64,000 nt of DNA from Luzula sylvatica (taxonomy: Eukaryota > Streptophyta > Magnoliopsida > Poales > Juncaceae): assembly GCA_946800325.1 (NCBI GenBank), contig OX326957.1:56336977-56400976 (forward strand), in the 5' to 3' direction. Below are positions 36,951-50,630 of this stretch, piece after piece; position 1 is the stretch's first letter, and each line of letters starts with the position of its first letter. The translations under genes were made by a program, and so were the position numbers. A model generated the notes under the pieces. It saw only the letters and a program-made list of their open reading frames with translations. It ran no database searches and was not told the origin of the DNA.

Positions 36951-39443
36951 AAAGCGTTAAAATCTTGTTTTGAATCGAAAAACAAACTTTCTTTGTGTTT
37001 GTGAAATTTGGTGAAAAGTTATGTAGTAAAAGATACGATACAAATGATCTAAAAACACGTTATTTGAACACCTCAAAGCGTTAAAATCTTGTTTTGAATC
37101 GAAAAACAAACTTTCTTAGTGTTTGTGAAATTTGGTGAAAAGTTATGTATTAAAAGATACGATACAAATGATCTAAAAACACATTATTTGAACTCCTCAA
37201 AGCGTTAAAATCTTGTTTTGAATCGAAAAACAAACTTTCTTAGTGTTTGTGAAATTTGGTGAAAAATTATGTAGTAAAAGATACGATAAAAATGATAAAA
37301 AACACGTTATTTGAACTCCTCAAAGCGTTAAAATCTTGTTTTGAATCTAAAAACAAACTTTCATAGAGTTTGTGAAATTTGGTGAAAAGTTATATAGTAA
37401 AAGGTACGATACAAATGATCTAAAAACGCGTTATTTGAATCCCCAAAGCGTTAAAATCTTGTTTTGAATCGAAAAACAAAATTTCTTAGTGTTTGTGAAA
37501 TTTGGTGAAAAGTTATGTTTTAAAAGATACGATACAAATGATCTAAAAACACGTTATTTGAACTCCTGAAAACATTAAAAATCTTGTTTTGAATCGAAAA
37601 ACAAACTTTCTTGGTGTTTGTGAAATTTGGTGAAAAGTTACGTAGTAAAAGATACGATACAAATAATTTAAAAACACGTTATTTGAACTCCTCAAAGCGT
37701 TAAAATCTTGTTTTGAATCGAAAAACAAACTTTCTTAGTGTTTGTAAAATTTGGTGAAAAGTTATGTAGTAAAAGATACAGTACAAATGATCTTAAAACA
37801 CATTATTTGAACTACTCAAAGCGTAAAAATCTTCTTTTGAATTGAAAAACAAACTTTCGTAGTGTTTGTGAAATTTGGTGAAAAGTTATGTAGTAAATGA
37901 TACGATACAAATGATCTAAAAACACGTTATTTGAACTCCTCAAAGCGTTAAGATCATGTTTTGAATCCAAAAACAAACTTTCTTAGTGTTTGTGAAATTT
38001 GGTGAAAAGTTATGTAGTAAAAGATACGATAGAAATGATCTAAAAACTCGTTATTTGTAATCCTCAAAGCGTTAAAATCTTGTTTTGAATCGAAAAACAA
38101 ACTTTCTTAGTGTTTGTGAAATTTGGTGAAAATTTATGTAGTAAAAGATACGATACAAATGATCTAAAAACACGTTATTTGAACTCCTGAAAACGTTAAA
38201 ATCTTGTTTTGAATCGAAAAACAAACTTTCTTAGTGTTTGTGAAATTTGGTGAAAAGTTATGTAGTAAAAGATACGATACAAATAATCTAAAAACACGTT
38301 ATTTGAACTCCTCAAAGCGTTAAAATCTTGTTTTGAATCGAAAAACAAAATTTCTTAGTGTTTGTAAAATTTGGTGAAAAGTTATGTAGTAAAAGATACA
38401 ATACAAATGATCTTAAAACACATTATTTGAACTCCTCAAAGCGTAAAAATCTTGTTTTGAATCGAAAAACAAACTTTCTTAGTGTTTGTGAAATTTGGTG
38501 AAAAGTTATGTAGTAAAAGATACGATACAAATGATCTAAAAACACGTTATTTGAACTCCTCAAAGCGTTAAAATCTTGTTTTGAATCGAAAAACAAACTT
38601 TCTTAGTGTTTGTGAAATTTGGTGAAAAGTTATGTAGTAAAAGATACGATACAAATGATCTAAAAACACGTTATTTGAACTCCTGAAAACGTTAAAATCT
38701 TGTTTTGAATCGAAAAACATACTTTCTTAGTGTTTGTGAAATTTGGTGAAAAGTTATGTAGTAAAAGATACGATACAAATAATCTAAAAACACGTTATTT
38801 GAACTCCTCAAAGCGTTAAAATCTTGTTTTGAATCGAAAAACAAACTTTCTTAGTGTTTGTAAAATTTGGTGAAAAGTTATGTAGTAAAAGATACAATAC
38901 AAATGATCTTAAAACACATTATTTGAACTCCTCAAAGCGTAAAAAGCTTGTTTTGAATCGAAAAACAAACTTTCTTAGTGTTTGTGAAATTTGGTGAAAA
39001 GTTATGTAGTAAAAGATATGATACAAATGATCTAAAAACACGTTATTTGAACTCCTGAAAACGTTAAAATCTTGTTTTGAATCGAAAAACAAACTTTCTT
39101 AGTGTTTGTGAAATTTGGTGAAAAGTTATGTAGTAAAAGATACGATACAAATAATCTAAAAACACGTTATTTGAACTCCTCAAAGCGTTAAAATCTTGTT
39201 TTGAATCGAAAGACAAACTTTCTTAGTGTTTGTAAAATTTGGTGAAAAGTTATGTAGTAAAAGATACCATACAAATGATCTTAAAACACATCATTTGAAC
39301 TCCTCAAAGCGTTAAAATCTTGTTTTGAATCGAAAAACAAACTTTCGTAGTGTTTGTAAAATTTGGTGAAAAGTTATGTAGTAAAAGATAAGATACAAAT
39401 GATCTAAAAACACGTTATTTGAACTCATGAAAGCGTTAAAATC

Positions 39444-39595
39444 AAAGAAAGTTTGTTTTTCGATTCAAAACAAGATTTTAACGCTTTGAAGAGTTCAAAT
39501 AACGTGTTTTTAGATCGTTTGTATCGTATATTTTACTACATAACTTTTCACCAAATTTCACAAACACTAAGAAAGATTGTTTTTCGATGCAAAAC
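39444..39595 (-). repeat. Microinversion 9 (152 bp), class B
   Basis: Standard junctions. The left flank carries cacatcatttg near 39287, a marker otherwise seen with class A, and a private gataagatac near 39389; the right flank has the 102-bp monomer. It looks like a recombinant between flank classes. Confidence 0.92.
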
Positions 39596-39788
39596 ATAGA
39601 GTTTGTGAAATTTGGTAAAAAGTTATGTAGTAAAGGATACGATACAAATGATCTAAAAACACGTTATTTGAACTCCTCAAAGCGTTAAAATCTTGTTTTG
39701 AATCTGAAAACAAACTTTCTTAGTGTTTGTGAAATTTGGTGAAAAGTTATGTAGTAAAAGATACGATACAAATGATCTAAAAACACGT

Positions 39789-39890
39789 TATTTGAACTCC
39801 TCAAAGCGTTAAAATCTTGTTTTAGAGTTTGTGAAATTTGGTGAAAAGTTATGTAGTAAAGGATACGATACAAATGATATAAAAACACAT
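39789..39890 (+). repeat. Short 102-bp monomer (22-bp deletion)
   Basis: Same junction. The preceding monomer has gatacgatac instead of the usual ggtacgatac, and the following one has the private ttaaattcttg near 39911. Confidence 0.92.
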
Positions 39891-40758
39891 TATTTGAACT
39901 CCTCAAAGCGTTAAATTCTTGTTTTGAATCTAAAAACAAACTTTCATAGAGTTTGTGAAATTTGGTGAAAAGTTATGTAGTAAAAGGTACGATACAAATG
40001 ATCCAAAAACACGTTATTTGAACTCCTCAAAGCGTTCAAATCTTGTTTTGAATCGAAAAACAAACTTTCTTAGTGTTTGTGAAATTTGGTGAAAAGTTAT
40101 GTAGTAAAAGATACGATACAAATGATCTAAAAACACGTTTTTTGAACTCCTGAAAACGTTAAAATCTTGTTTTGAATCTAAAAAAAAACTTTCTTAGTGT
40201 TTGTGAAATTTGGTGAAAAGTTATGTAGTAAAAGATACGATACAAATGATCTAAAAACACATTATTTGAACTCCTCAAAGCGTTAAAATCTAGTTTTGAA
40301 TCGAAAAACAAACTTTCTTAGTGTTTGTAAAATTTGGTGAAAAGTTATGTAGTAAAAGATACGATACAAATGATCTTAAAACACATTATTTGAACTCCTC
40401 AAAGCGTTAAAATCTTGTTTTGAATCGAAAAACTAACTTTCGTAGTGTTTGTAAAATTTGGTGAAAAGTTATGTAGTAAAAGATACGATAGAAATGATCT
40501 AAAAACACGTTATTTGAACTCATGAAAGCGTTAAAATCATGTTTTGAATCGAAAAACAATCTTTCTTAGTGTTTGTGAAATTTGGTGAAAAGTTATGTAG
40601 TAAAAGATACGATACAAATGATCTAAAAACACGTTATTTGAACTCCTCAAAGCGTTAAAATCTTGTTTTGAATCGAAAAACAAAGTTTCTTAGTGTTTGT
40701 GAAATTTGGTGAAAAGTTATGTAGTAAAAGATACGATACAAATGATCTAAAAACACGT

Positions 40759-42122
40759 TATTTGAACTCCTGAAAACGTTAAAATCTTGTTTTGAATCGA
40801 AAAACAAACTTTCTTAGTGTTTGTGAAATTTGGTGAAAAGTTATGTAGTAAAAGATACGATACAAATAATCTAAAAACACGTTATTTGAACTCCTCAAAG
40901 CGTTAAAATTTTGTTTTGAATCGAAAAACAAACTTTCTTAGTGTTTGTAAAATTTGGTGAAAAGTTATGTAGTAAAAGATACAATACAAATGATCTTAAA
41001 ACACATTATTTGAACTCCTCAAAGCGTAAAAATCTTGTTTTGAATCGAAAAACAAACTTTCTTAGTGTTTGTGAAATTTGGTGAAAAGTTATGTAGTAAA
41101 AGATATGATACAAATGATCTAAAAACACGTTATTTGAACTCCTGAAAACGTTAAAATCTTGTTTTGAATCGAAAAACAAACTTTCTTAGTGTTTGTGAAA
41201 TTTGGTGAAAAGTTATGTAGTAAAAGATACGATACAAATGATCTAAAAACACGTTATTTGAACTCCTCAAAGCGTTAAAATCTTGTTTTGAATCGAAAAA
41301 CAAAGTTTCTTAGTGTTTGTGAAATTTGGTGAAAAGTTATGTAGTAAAAGATACGATACAAATGATCTAAAAACACGTTATTTGAACTCCTGAAAACGTT
41401 AAAATCTTGTTTTGAATCGAAAAACAAACTTTCTTAGTGTTTGTGAAATTTGGTGAAAAGTTATGTAGTAAAAGATACGATACAAATAATCTAAAAACAC
41501 GTTATTTGAACTCCTCAAAGCGTTAAAATTTTGTTTTGAATCGAAAAACAAACTTTCTTAGTGTTTGTAAAATTTGGTGAAAAGTTATGTAGTAAAAGAT
41601 ACAATACAAATGATCTTAAAACACATTATTTGAACTCCTCAAAGCGTAAAAATCTTGTTTTGAATCGAAAAACAAACTTTCTTAGTGTTTGTGAAATTTG
41701 GTGAAAAGTTATGTAGTAAAAGATATGATACAAATGATCTAAAAACACGTTATTTGAACTCCTGAAAACGTTAAAATCTTGTTTTGAATCGAAAAACAAA
41801 CTTTCTTAGTGTTTGTGAAATTTGGTGAAAAGTTATGTAGTAAAAGATACGATACAAATAATCTAAAAACACGTTATTTGAACTCCTCAAAGCGTTAAAA
41901 TCTTGTTTTGAATCGAAAAACAAACTTTCTTAGTGTTTGTAAAATTTGGTGAAAAGTTATGTAGTAAAAGATACCATACAAATGATCTTAAAACACATTA
42001 TTTGAACTCCTCAAAGCGTTAAAATCTTGTTTTGAATCGAAAAACAAACTTTCGTAGTGTTTGTAAAATTTGGTGAAAACTTATGTAGTAAAAGATATGA
42101 TACAAATGATCTAAAAACACGT
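40759..42122 (+). repeat. Three-monomer (about 372-bp) sub-repeat cycle
   Basis: Monomer types recur in order: cctgaaaacg with aaataatc, then gttaaaat with gtaaaatttgg and gatcttaaaacacat, then gcgtaaaaatc with gatatgatac. The cycle is seen here from 40759 and 41379 and in many other stretches, for example 373-992 and 6073-6692. It is an intermediate level between monomer and HOR. Confidence 0.75.
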
Positions 42123-42150
42123 TATTTGAACTCATGAAAGCGTTAAAATC

Positions 42151-42302
42151 AAAGAAAGTTTGTTTTTCGATTCAAAACAAGATTTTAACGCTTTGAAGAG
42201 TTCAAATAACGTGTTTTTAGATCGTTTGTATCGTATATTTTACTACATAACTTTTCACCAAATTTCACAAACACTAAGAAAGATTGTTTTTCGATGCAAA
42301 AC
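42151..42302 (-). repeat. Microinversion 10 (152 bp), class D
   Basis: Standard junctions. The right flank differs from the other classes: after the atctgaaaac monomer comes gatcttaaaacacat and gcgtaaaaatc (near 42481-42525), then joins the class A/B flank at catagagtttg. This looks like replacement of the short-monomer region by another array piece. Confidence 0.92.
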
Positions 42303-42867
42303 ATAGAGTTTGTGAAATATGGTAAAAAGTTATGTAGTAAAGGATACGATACAAATGATCTAAAAACACGTTATTTGAACTCCTCAAAGCGTTAAAATCT
42401 TGTTTTGAATCTGAAAACAAACTTTCTTAGTGTTTGTGAAATTTGGTGAAAAGTTATGTAGTAAAAGGTACGATACAAATGATCTTAAAACACATTATTT
42501 GAACTCCTCAAAGCGTAAAAATCTTGTTTTGAATCGAAAAACAAACTTTCATAGAGTTTGTGAAATTTGGTGAAAAGTTATGTAGTAAAAGGTACGATAC
42601 AAATGATCCAAAAACACGTTATTTGAACTCCTCAAAGCGTTCAAATCTTGTTTTGAATCGAAAAACAAACTTTCTTAGTGTTTGTGAAATTTGGTGAAAA
42701 GTTATGTAGTAAAAGATACGATACAAATGATCTAAAAACACGTTTTTTGAACTCCTGAAAACGTTAAAATCTTGTTTTGAATCTAAAAAAAAACTTTCTT
42801 AGTGTTTGTGAAATTTGGTGAAAAGTTATGTAGTAAAAGATACGATACAAATGATCTAAAAACACAT

Positions 42868-45070
42868 TATTTGAACTCCTCAAAGCGTTAAAATCTAGTT
42901 TTGAATCGAAAAACAAACTTTCTTAGTGTTTGTAAAATTTGGTGAAAAGTTATGTAGTAAAAGATACGATACAAATGATCTTAAAACACATTATTTGAAC
43001 TCCTCAAAGCGTTAAAATCTTGTTTTGAATCGAAAAACTAACTTTCGTAGTGTTTGTAAAATTTGGTGAAAAGTTATGTAGTAAAAGATACGATAGAAAT
43101 GATCTAAAAACACGTTATTTGAACTCATGAAAGCGTTAAAATCATGTTTTGAATCGAAAAACAATCTTTCTTAGTGTTTGTGAAATTTGGTGAAAAGTTA
43201 TGTAGTAAAAGATACGATACAAATGATCTAAAAACACGTTATTTGAACTCCTCAAAGCGTTAAAATCTTGTATCGAAAAACAAACTTTCTTAGTGTTTGT
43301 GAAATTTGGTGAAAAGTTATGTATTAAAAGATACGATACAAATGATCTAAAAACACGTTATTTGAACTCCTGAAAACGTTAAAATCTTGTTTTGAATCGA
43401 AAAACAAACTTTCTTAGTGTTTGTGAAATTTGGTGAAAAGTTATGTAGTAAAAGATACGATACAAATAATCTAAAAACACGTTATTTGAACTCCTCAAAG
43501 CGTTAAAATTTTGTTTTGAATCGAAAAACAAACTTTCTTAGTGTTTGTAAAATTTGGTGAAAAGTTATGTAGTAAAAGATACAATACAAATGATCTTAAA
43601 ACACATTATTTGAACTCCTCAAAGCGTAAAAATCTTGTTTTGAATCGAAAAACAAACTTTCTTAGTGTTTGTGAAATTTGGTGAAAAGTTATGTAGTAAA
43701 AGATATGATACAAATGATCTAAAAACACGTTATTTGAACTCCTGAAAACGTTAAAATCTTGTTTTGAATCGAAAAACAAACTTTCTTAGTGTTTGTGAAA
43801 TTTGGTGAAAAGTTATGTAGTAAAAGATACGATACAAATGATCTAAAAACACGTTATTTGAACTCCTCAAAGCGTTAAAATCTTGTTTTGAATCGAAAAA
43901 CAAAGTTTCTTAGTGTTTGTGAAATTTGGTGAAAAGTTATGTAGTAAAAGATACGATACAAATGATCTAAAAACACGTTATTTGAACTCCTGAAAACGTT
44001 AAAATCTTGTTTTGAATCGAAAAACAAACTTTCTTAGTGTTTGTGAAATTTGGTGAAAAGTTATGTAGTAAAAGATACGATACAAATAATCTAAAAACAC
44101 GTTATTTGAACTCCTCAAAGCGTTAAAATTTTGTTTTGAATCGAAAAACAAACTTTCTTAGTGTTTGTAAAATTTGGTGAAAAGTTATGTAGTAAAAGAT
44201 ACAATACAAATGATCTTAAAACACATTATTTGAACTCCTCAAAGCGTAAAAATCTTGTTTTGAATCGAAAAACAAACTTTCTTAGTGTTTGTGAAATTTG
44301 GTGAAAAGTTATGTAGTAAAAGATATGATACAAATGATCTAAAAACACGTTATTTGAACTCCTGAAAACGTTAAAATCTTGTTTTGAATCGAAAAACAAA
44401 CTTTCTTAGTGTTTGTGAAATTTGGTGAAAAGTTATGTAGTAAAAGATACGATACAAATAATCTAAAAACACGTTATTTGAACTCCTCAAAGCGTTAAAA
44501 TCTTGTTTTGAATCGAAAAACAAACTTTCTTAGTGTTTGTAAAATTTGGTGAAAAGTTATGTAGTAAAAGATACCATACAAATGATCTTAAAACACATTA
44601 TTTGAACTCCTCAAAGCGTTAAAATCTTGTTTTGAATCGAAAAACAAACTTTCGTAGTGTTTGTAAAATTTGGTGAAAACTTATGTAGTAAAAGATATGA
44701 TACAAATGATCTAAAAACACGTTATTTGAACTCATGAAAGCGTTAAAATCAAAGAAAGTTTGTTTTTCGATTCAAAACAAGATTTTAACGCTTTGAAGAG
44801 TTCAAATAACGTGTTTTTAGATCGTTTGTATCGTATATTTTACTACATAACTTTTCACCAAATTTCACAAACACTAAGAAAGATTGTTTTTCGATGCAAA
44901 ACATAGAGTTTGTGAAATATGGTAAAAAGTTATGTAGTAAAGGATACGATACAAATGATCTAAAAACACGTTATTTGAACTCCTCAAAGCGTTAAAATCT
45001 TGTTTTGAATCTGAAAACAAACTTTCTTAGTGTTTGTGAAATTTGGTGAAAAGTTATGTAGTAAAAGGTA
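42868..45070 (+). repeat. 2.6-kb HOR, copy 2
   Basis: It is the tandem partner of 40263-42470. A private 5-bp loss gives cttgtatcg near 43267. Its microinversion at 44751 is followed by a class B flank, not the class D flank of copy 1, so the match ends soon after 45070. Confidence 0.85.
44751..44902 (-). repeat. Microinversion 11 (152 bp), class B
   Basis: Standard junctions. It is followed by gtgaaatatgg (near 44914) and a 102-bp monomer; partner of the copy at 50184. Confidence 0.93.
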
Positions 45071-45095
45071 CGATACAAATGATCTAAAAACACGT

Positions 45096-45197
45096 TATTT
45101 GAACTCCTCAAAGCGTTAAAATCTTGTTTTAGAGTTTGTGAAATTTGGTGAAAAGTTATGTAGTAAAGGATACGATACAAATGATATAAAAACACAT
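45096..45197 (+). repeat. Short 102-bp monomer (22-bp deletion)
   Basis: Same junction; I saw no difference from its duplicate at 50529. Confidence 0.92.
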
Positions 45198-46189
45198 TAT
45201 TTGAACTCCTCAAAGCGTTAAAATCTTGTTTTGAATCTAAAAACAAACTTTCATAGAGTTTGTGAAATTTGGTGAAAAGTTATGTAGTAAAAGGTACGAT
45301 ACAAATGATCCAAAAACACGTTATTTGAACTCCTCAAAGCGTTCAAATCTTGTTTTGAATCGAAAAACAAACTTTCTTAGTGTTTGTGAAATTTGGTGAA
45401 AAGTTATGTAGTAAAAGATACGATACAAATGATCTAAAAACACGTTTTTTGAACTCCTGAAAACGTTAAAATCTTGTTTTGAATCTAAAAAAAAACTTTC
45501 TTAGTGTTTGTGAAATTTGGTGAAAAGTTATGTAGTAAAAGATACGATACAAATGATCTAAAAACACGTTATTTGAACTCCTCAATGCGTTAAAATCTTG
45601 TTTTGAATCGAAAAACAAACTTTCTTTGTGTTTGTAAAATTTGGTGAAAAGTTATGTAGTAAAAGATACGATACAAATGATCTAAAAACACATTATTTGA
45701 ACTCCTCAAAGCGTTAAAATCTTGTTTTGAATCGAAAAACAAACTTTGTTAGTGTTTGTAAAATTTGGTGAAAAGTTATGTAGTAAAAGATACGATACAA
45801 ATGATCTTAAAACACATTATTTGAACTCCTCAAAGCGTTAAAATCTTGTTTTGAATCGAAAAACTAACTTTCGTAGTGTTTGTAAAATTTGGTGAAAAGT
45901 TATGTAGTAAAAGATACGATAGAAATGATCTAAAAACACGTTATTTGAACTCATGAAAGCGTTAAAATCATGTTTTGAATCGAAAAACAATCTTTCTTAG
46001 TGTTTGTGAAATTTGGTGAAAAGTTATGTAGTAAAAGATACGATACAAATGATCTAAAAACACGTTATTTGAACTCCTCAAAGCGTTAAAATCTTGTTTT
46101 GAATCGAAAAACAAATTTTCATAGAGTTTGTGAAATTTGGTAAAAATATATGTAGTAAATGATACGATACAAATAATCTAAAAACACGT

Positions 46190-48295
46190 TATTTGAACTC
46201 CTCAAAGCGTTAAAATCTTGTTTTGAATCTAAAAACAAACTTTCTTAGTGTTTGTGAAATTTGGTGAAAAGTTATGAAGTAAAAGATACGATACAAATGA
46301 TCTAAAAACACGTTATTTGAACACCTCAAAGCGTTAAAATCTTGTTTTGAATCTAAAAACAAACTTTCATAGAGTTTGTGAAATTTGGTGAAAAGTTATG
46401 TAGTAAAAGGTTCGATACAAATGATCCAAAAACACGTTATTTGAACTCCTCAAAGCGTTCAAATCTTGTTTTGAATCGAAAAACAAACTTTCTTAGTGTT
46501 TGTGAAATTTGGTGAAAAGTTATGTAGTAAAAGATACGATACAAATGATCTAAAAACACGTTTTTTGAACTCCTGAAAACGTTAAAATCTTGTTTTGAAT
46601 CTAAAAAAAAACTTTCTTAGTGTTTGCGAAATTTGGTGAAAAGTTATGTAGTAAAAGATACGATACAAATGATCTAAAAACACGTTATTTGAACTCCTCA
46701 AAGCGTTAAAATCTTGTTTTGAATTGAAAAACAAAATTTCTTAGTGTTTGTAAAATTTGGTGAAAAGTTATGTAGTAAAAGATACCATACAAATGATCTT
46801 AAAACACATTATTTGAACTCCTCAAAGCGTAAAAATCTTGTTTTGAATCGAAAAACAAACTTTCTTAGTGTTTGTGAAATTTGGTGAAAAGTTAGGTAGT
46901 AAAAGATACGATACAAATGATCTAAAAACACGTTATTTGAACTCCTCAAAGCGTTAAAATCTTGTTTTGAATCGAAAAACAAACTTTATTAGTGTTTGTG
47001 AAATTTGGTGAAAAGTTATGTAGTAAAAGATACGATACAAATGATCTAAAAACACGTTATTTGAACTCCTGAAAACGTTAAAATCTTGTTTTGAATCGAA
47101 AAACAAACTTTCTTAGTGTTTGTGAAATTTGGTGAAAAGTTATGTAGTAAAAGATACGATACAAATAATCTAAAAACACGTTATTTGAACTCCTCAAAGC
47201 GTTAAAATCTTGTTTTGAATCGAAAAACAAACTTTCTTAGTGTTTGTAAAATTTGGTGAAAAGTTATGTAGTAAAAGATACAATACAAATGATCTTAAAA
47301 CACATTATTTGAACTCCTCAAAGCGTAAAAATCTTGTTTTGAATCGAAAAACAAACTTTCTTAGTGTTTGTGAAATTTGGTGAAAAGTTATGTAGTAAAA
47401 GATAAGATACAAATGATCTAAAAACACGTTATTTGAACTCCTGAAAACGTTAAAATCTTGTTTTGAATCGAAAAACAAACTTTCTTAGTGTTTGTGAAAT
47501 TTGGTGAAAAGTTATGTATTAAAAGATACGATACAAATGATCTAAAAACACGTTATTTGAACTCCTCAAAGCGTTAAAATCTTGTTTTGAATCGAAAAAC
47601 AAACTTTCTTAGTGTTTGTGAAATTTGGTGAAAAATTATGTAGTAAAAGATATGATAAAAATGATAAAAAACACGTTATTTGAACTCCTCAAAGCGTTAA
47701 AATCTTGTTTTGAATCTAAAAACAAACTTTCATAGAGTTTGTGAAATTTGGTGAAAAGTTATATAGTAAAAGGTACGATACAAATGATCTAAAAATGCGT
47801 TATTTGAATCCCCAAAGCGTTAAAATCTTGTTTTGAATCGAAAAACAAAATTTCTTAGTGTTTGTGAAATTTGGTGAAAAGTTATGTTTTAAAAGATACG
47901 ATACAAATGATCTAAAAACACGTTATTTGAATTCCTGAAAACGTTAAAATCTTGTTTTGAATCGAAAAACAAACTTTCTTAGTGTTTGTGAAATTTGGTG
48001 AAAAGTTATGTAGTAAAAGATACGATACAAATAATCTAAAAACACGTTATTTGAACTCCTCAAAGCGTTAAAATCTTGTTTTGAATCGAAAAACAAACTT
48101 TCTTAGTGTTTGTAAAATTTGGTCAAAAGTTATGTAGTAAAAGATACAATACAAATGATCTTAAAACACATTATTTGAACTCCTCAAAGCGTAAAAATCT
48201 TGTTTTGAATCGAAAAACAAAGTTTCTTAGTGTTTGCGAAATTTGGTGAAAAGTTATGTAGTAAAAGATACGATACAAATGATCTTAAAACACAT
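46190..48295 (+). repeat. 17-monomer HOR (2106 bp), first copy
   Basis: It is the 5433-bp-offset partner of 51623-53728. The length is 17 x 124 minus 2; the two missing bases are in a gataaaaatg monomer and a gaatcccc monomer. The last monomer differs (aaagtttc, gtttgcgaaa). Confidence 0.82.
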
Positions 48296-50183
48296 TATTT
48301 GAACTCCTCAAAGCGTTAAAATCTTGTTTTGAATCGAAAAACTAACTTTCGTAGTGTTTGTAAAATTTGGTGAAAAGTTATGTAGTAAAAGATACGATAC
48401 AAATGATCTTAAAACACATTATTTGAACTCCTCAAAGCGTTAAAATCTTGTTTTGAATCGAAAAACTAACTTTCGTAGTGTTTGTAAAATTTGGTGAAAA
48501 GTTATGTAGTAAAAGATACGATAGAAATGATCTAAAAACACGTTATTTGAACTCATGAAAGCGTTAAAATCATGTTTTGAATCGAAAAACAATCTTTCTT
48601 AGTGTTTGTGAAATTTGGTGAAAAGTTATGTAGTAAAAGATACGATACAAATGATCTAAAAACACGTTATTTGAACTCCTCAAAGCGTTAAAATCTTGTT
48701 TTGAATCGAAAAACAAACTTTCTTAGTGTTTGTGAAATTTGGTGAAAAGTTATGTATTAAAAGATACGATACAAATGATCTAAAAACACGTTATTTGAAC
48801 TCCTGAAAACGTTAAAATCTTGTTTTGAATCGAAAAACAAACTTTCTTAGTGTTTGTGAAATTTGGTGAAAAGTTATGTAGTAAAAGATACGATACAAAT
48901 AATCTAAAAACACGTTATTTGAACTCCTCAAAGCGTTAAAATTTTGTTTTGAATCGAAAAACAAACTTTCTTAGTGTTTGTAAAATTTGGTGAAAAGTTA
49001 TGTAGTAAAAGATACAATACAAATGATCTTAAAACACATTATTTGAACTCCTCAAAGCGTAAAAATCTTGTTTTGAATCGAAAAACAAACTTTCTTAGTG
49101 TTTGTGAAATTTGGTGAAAAGTTATGTAGTAAAAGATATGATACAAATGATCTAAAAACACGTTATTTGAACTCCTGAAAACGTTAAAATCTTGTTTTGA
49201 ATCGAAAAACAAACTTTCTTAGTGTTTGTGAAATTTGGTGAAAAGTTATGTAGTAAAAGATACGATACAAATGATCTAAAAACACGTTATTTGAACTCCT
49301 CAAAGCGTTAAAATCTTGTTTTGAATCGAAAAACAAAGTTTCTTAGTGTTTGTGAAATTTGGTGAAAAGTTATGTAGTAAAAGATACGATACAAATGATC
49401 TAAAAACACGTTATTTGAACTCCTGAAAACGTTAAAATCTTGTTTTGAATCGAAAAACAAACTTTCTTAGTGTTTGTGAAATTTGGTGAAAAGTTATGTA
49501 GTAAAAGATACGATACAAATAATCTAAAAACACGTTATTTGAACTCCTCAAAGCGTTAAAATTTTGTTTTGAATCGAAAAACAAACTTTCTTAGTGTTTG
49601 TAAAATTTGGTGAAAAGTTATGTAGTAAAAGATACAATACAAATGATCTTAAAACACATTATTTGAACTCCTCAAAGCGTAAAAATCTTGTTTTGAATCG
49701 AAAAACAAACTTTCTTAGTGTTTGTGAAATTTGGTGAAAAGTTATGTAGTAAAAGATATGATACAAATGATCTAAAAACACGTTATTTGAACTCCTGAAA
49801 ACGTTAAAATCTTGTTTTGAATCGAAAAACAAACTTTCTTAGTGTTTGTGAAATTTGGTGAAAAGTTATGTAGTAAAAGATACGATACAAATAATCTAAA
49901 AACACGTTATTTGAACTCCTCAAAGCGTTAAAATCTTGTTTTGAATCGAAAAACAAACTTTCTTAGTGTTTGTAAAATTTGGTGAAAAGTTATGTAGTAA
50001 AAGATACCATACAAATGATCTTAAAACACATTATTTGAACTCCTCAAAGCGTTAAAATCTTGTTTTGAATCGAAAAACAAACTTTCGTAGTGTTTGTAAA
50101 ATTTGGTGAAAACTTATGTAGTAAAAGATATGATACAAATGATCTAAAAACACGTTATTTGAACTCATGAAAGCGTTAAAATC

Positions 50184-50335
50184 AAAGAAAGTTTGTTTTT
50201 CGATTCAAAACAAGATTTTAACGCTTTGAAGAGTTCAAATAACGTGTTTTTAGATCGTTTGTATCGTATATTTTACTACATAACTTTTCACCAAATTTCA
50301 CAAACACTAAGAAAGATTGTTTTTCGATGCAAAAC
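50184..50335 (-). repeat. Microinversion 12 (152 bp), class B
   Basis: Standard junctions, gtgaaatatgg on the right (near 50347), 5433 bp from its duplicate at 44751. A private aacatgtta follows near 50399. Confidence 0.93.
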
Positions 50336-50528
50336 ATAGAGTTTGTGAAATATGGTAAAAAGTTATGTAGTAAAGGATACGATACAAATGATCTAAAAAC
50401 ATGTTATTTGAACTCCTCAAAGCGTTAAAATCTTGTTTTGAATCTGAAAACAAACTTTCTTAGTGTTTGTGAAATTTGGTGAAAAGTTATGTAGTAAAAG
50501 GTACGATACAAATGATCTAAAAACACGT

Positions 50529-50630
50529 TATTTGAACTCCTCAAAGCGTTAAAATCTTGTTTTAGAGTTTGTGAAATTTGGTGAAAAGTTATGTAGTAAA
50601 GGATACGATACAAATGATATAAAAACACAT
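50529..50630 (+). repeat. Short 102-bp monomer (22-bp deletion)
   Basis: Same junction; duplicate of 45096-45197. Confidence 0.92.

Larger units (their letters stand above)
33823..39356 (+). repeat. Rearranged super-repeat, copy 1
   Basis: An inverted block, a fold-back cluster and about 2.6 kb of forward array recur in the same order at 58838-64000. The offset is 25015 at the start of the block and 24644 after it; the difference of 371 bp is three monomers present only here. Scattered single-base differences (for example tatcgcatc near 34523 against tatcgtatc) show the copies have begun to diverge. Confidence 0.9.
40263..42470 (+). repeat. 2.6-kb HOR, copy 1
   Basis: It matches 42868-45070 with offset 2605, falling to 2600 after a 5-bp loss near 43270 in the second copy. 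The monomer order is identical and both copies include a microinversion and the private gtgaaatatgg (near 42314 and 44914). The aaagtttc variant occurs at two monomers here (40685, 41305; 620 bp or five monomers apart) but only at the second position in the other copy. Confidence 0.85.
42992..48221 (+). repeat. 5.4-kb duplication, copy 1
   Basis: It matches 48420-53654 with offset 5428 before and 5433 after the 5-bp loss near 43270. Shared rare variants include gtaaaaatatatg (46141 and 51574), gttaggtagt (46892 and 52325) and ggtcaaaag (48122 and 53555). The match ends near 48222, where this copy reads aaagtttc and the other aactttc. Confidence 0.87.
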
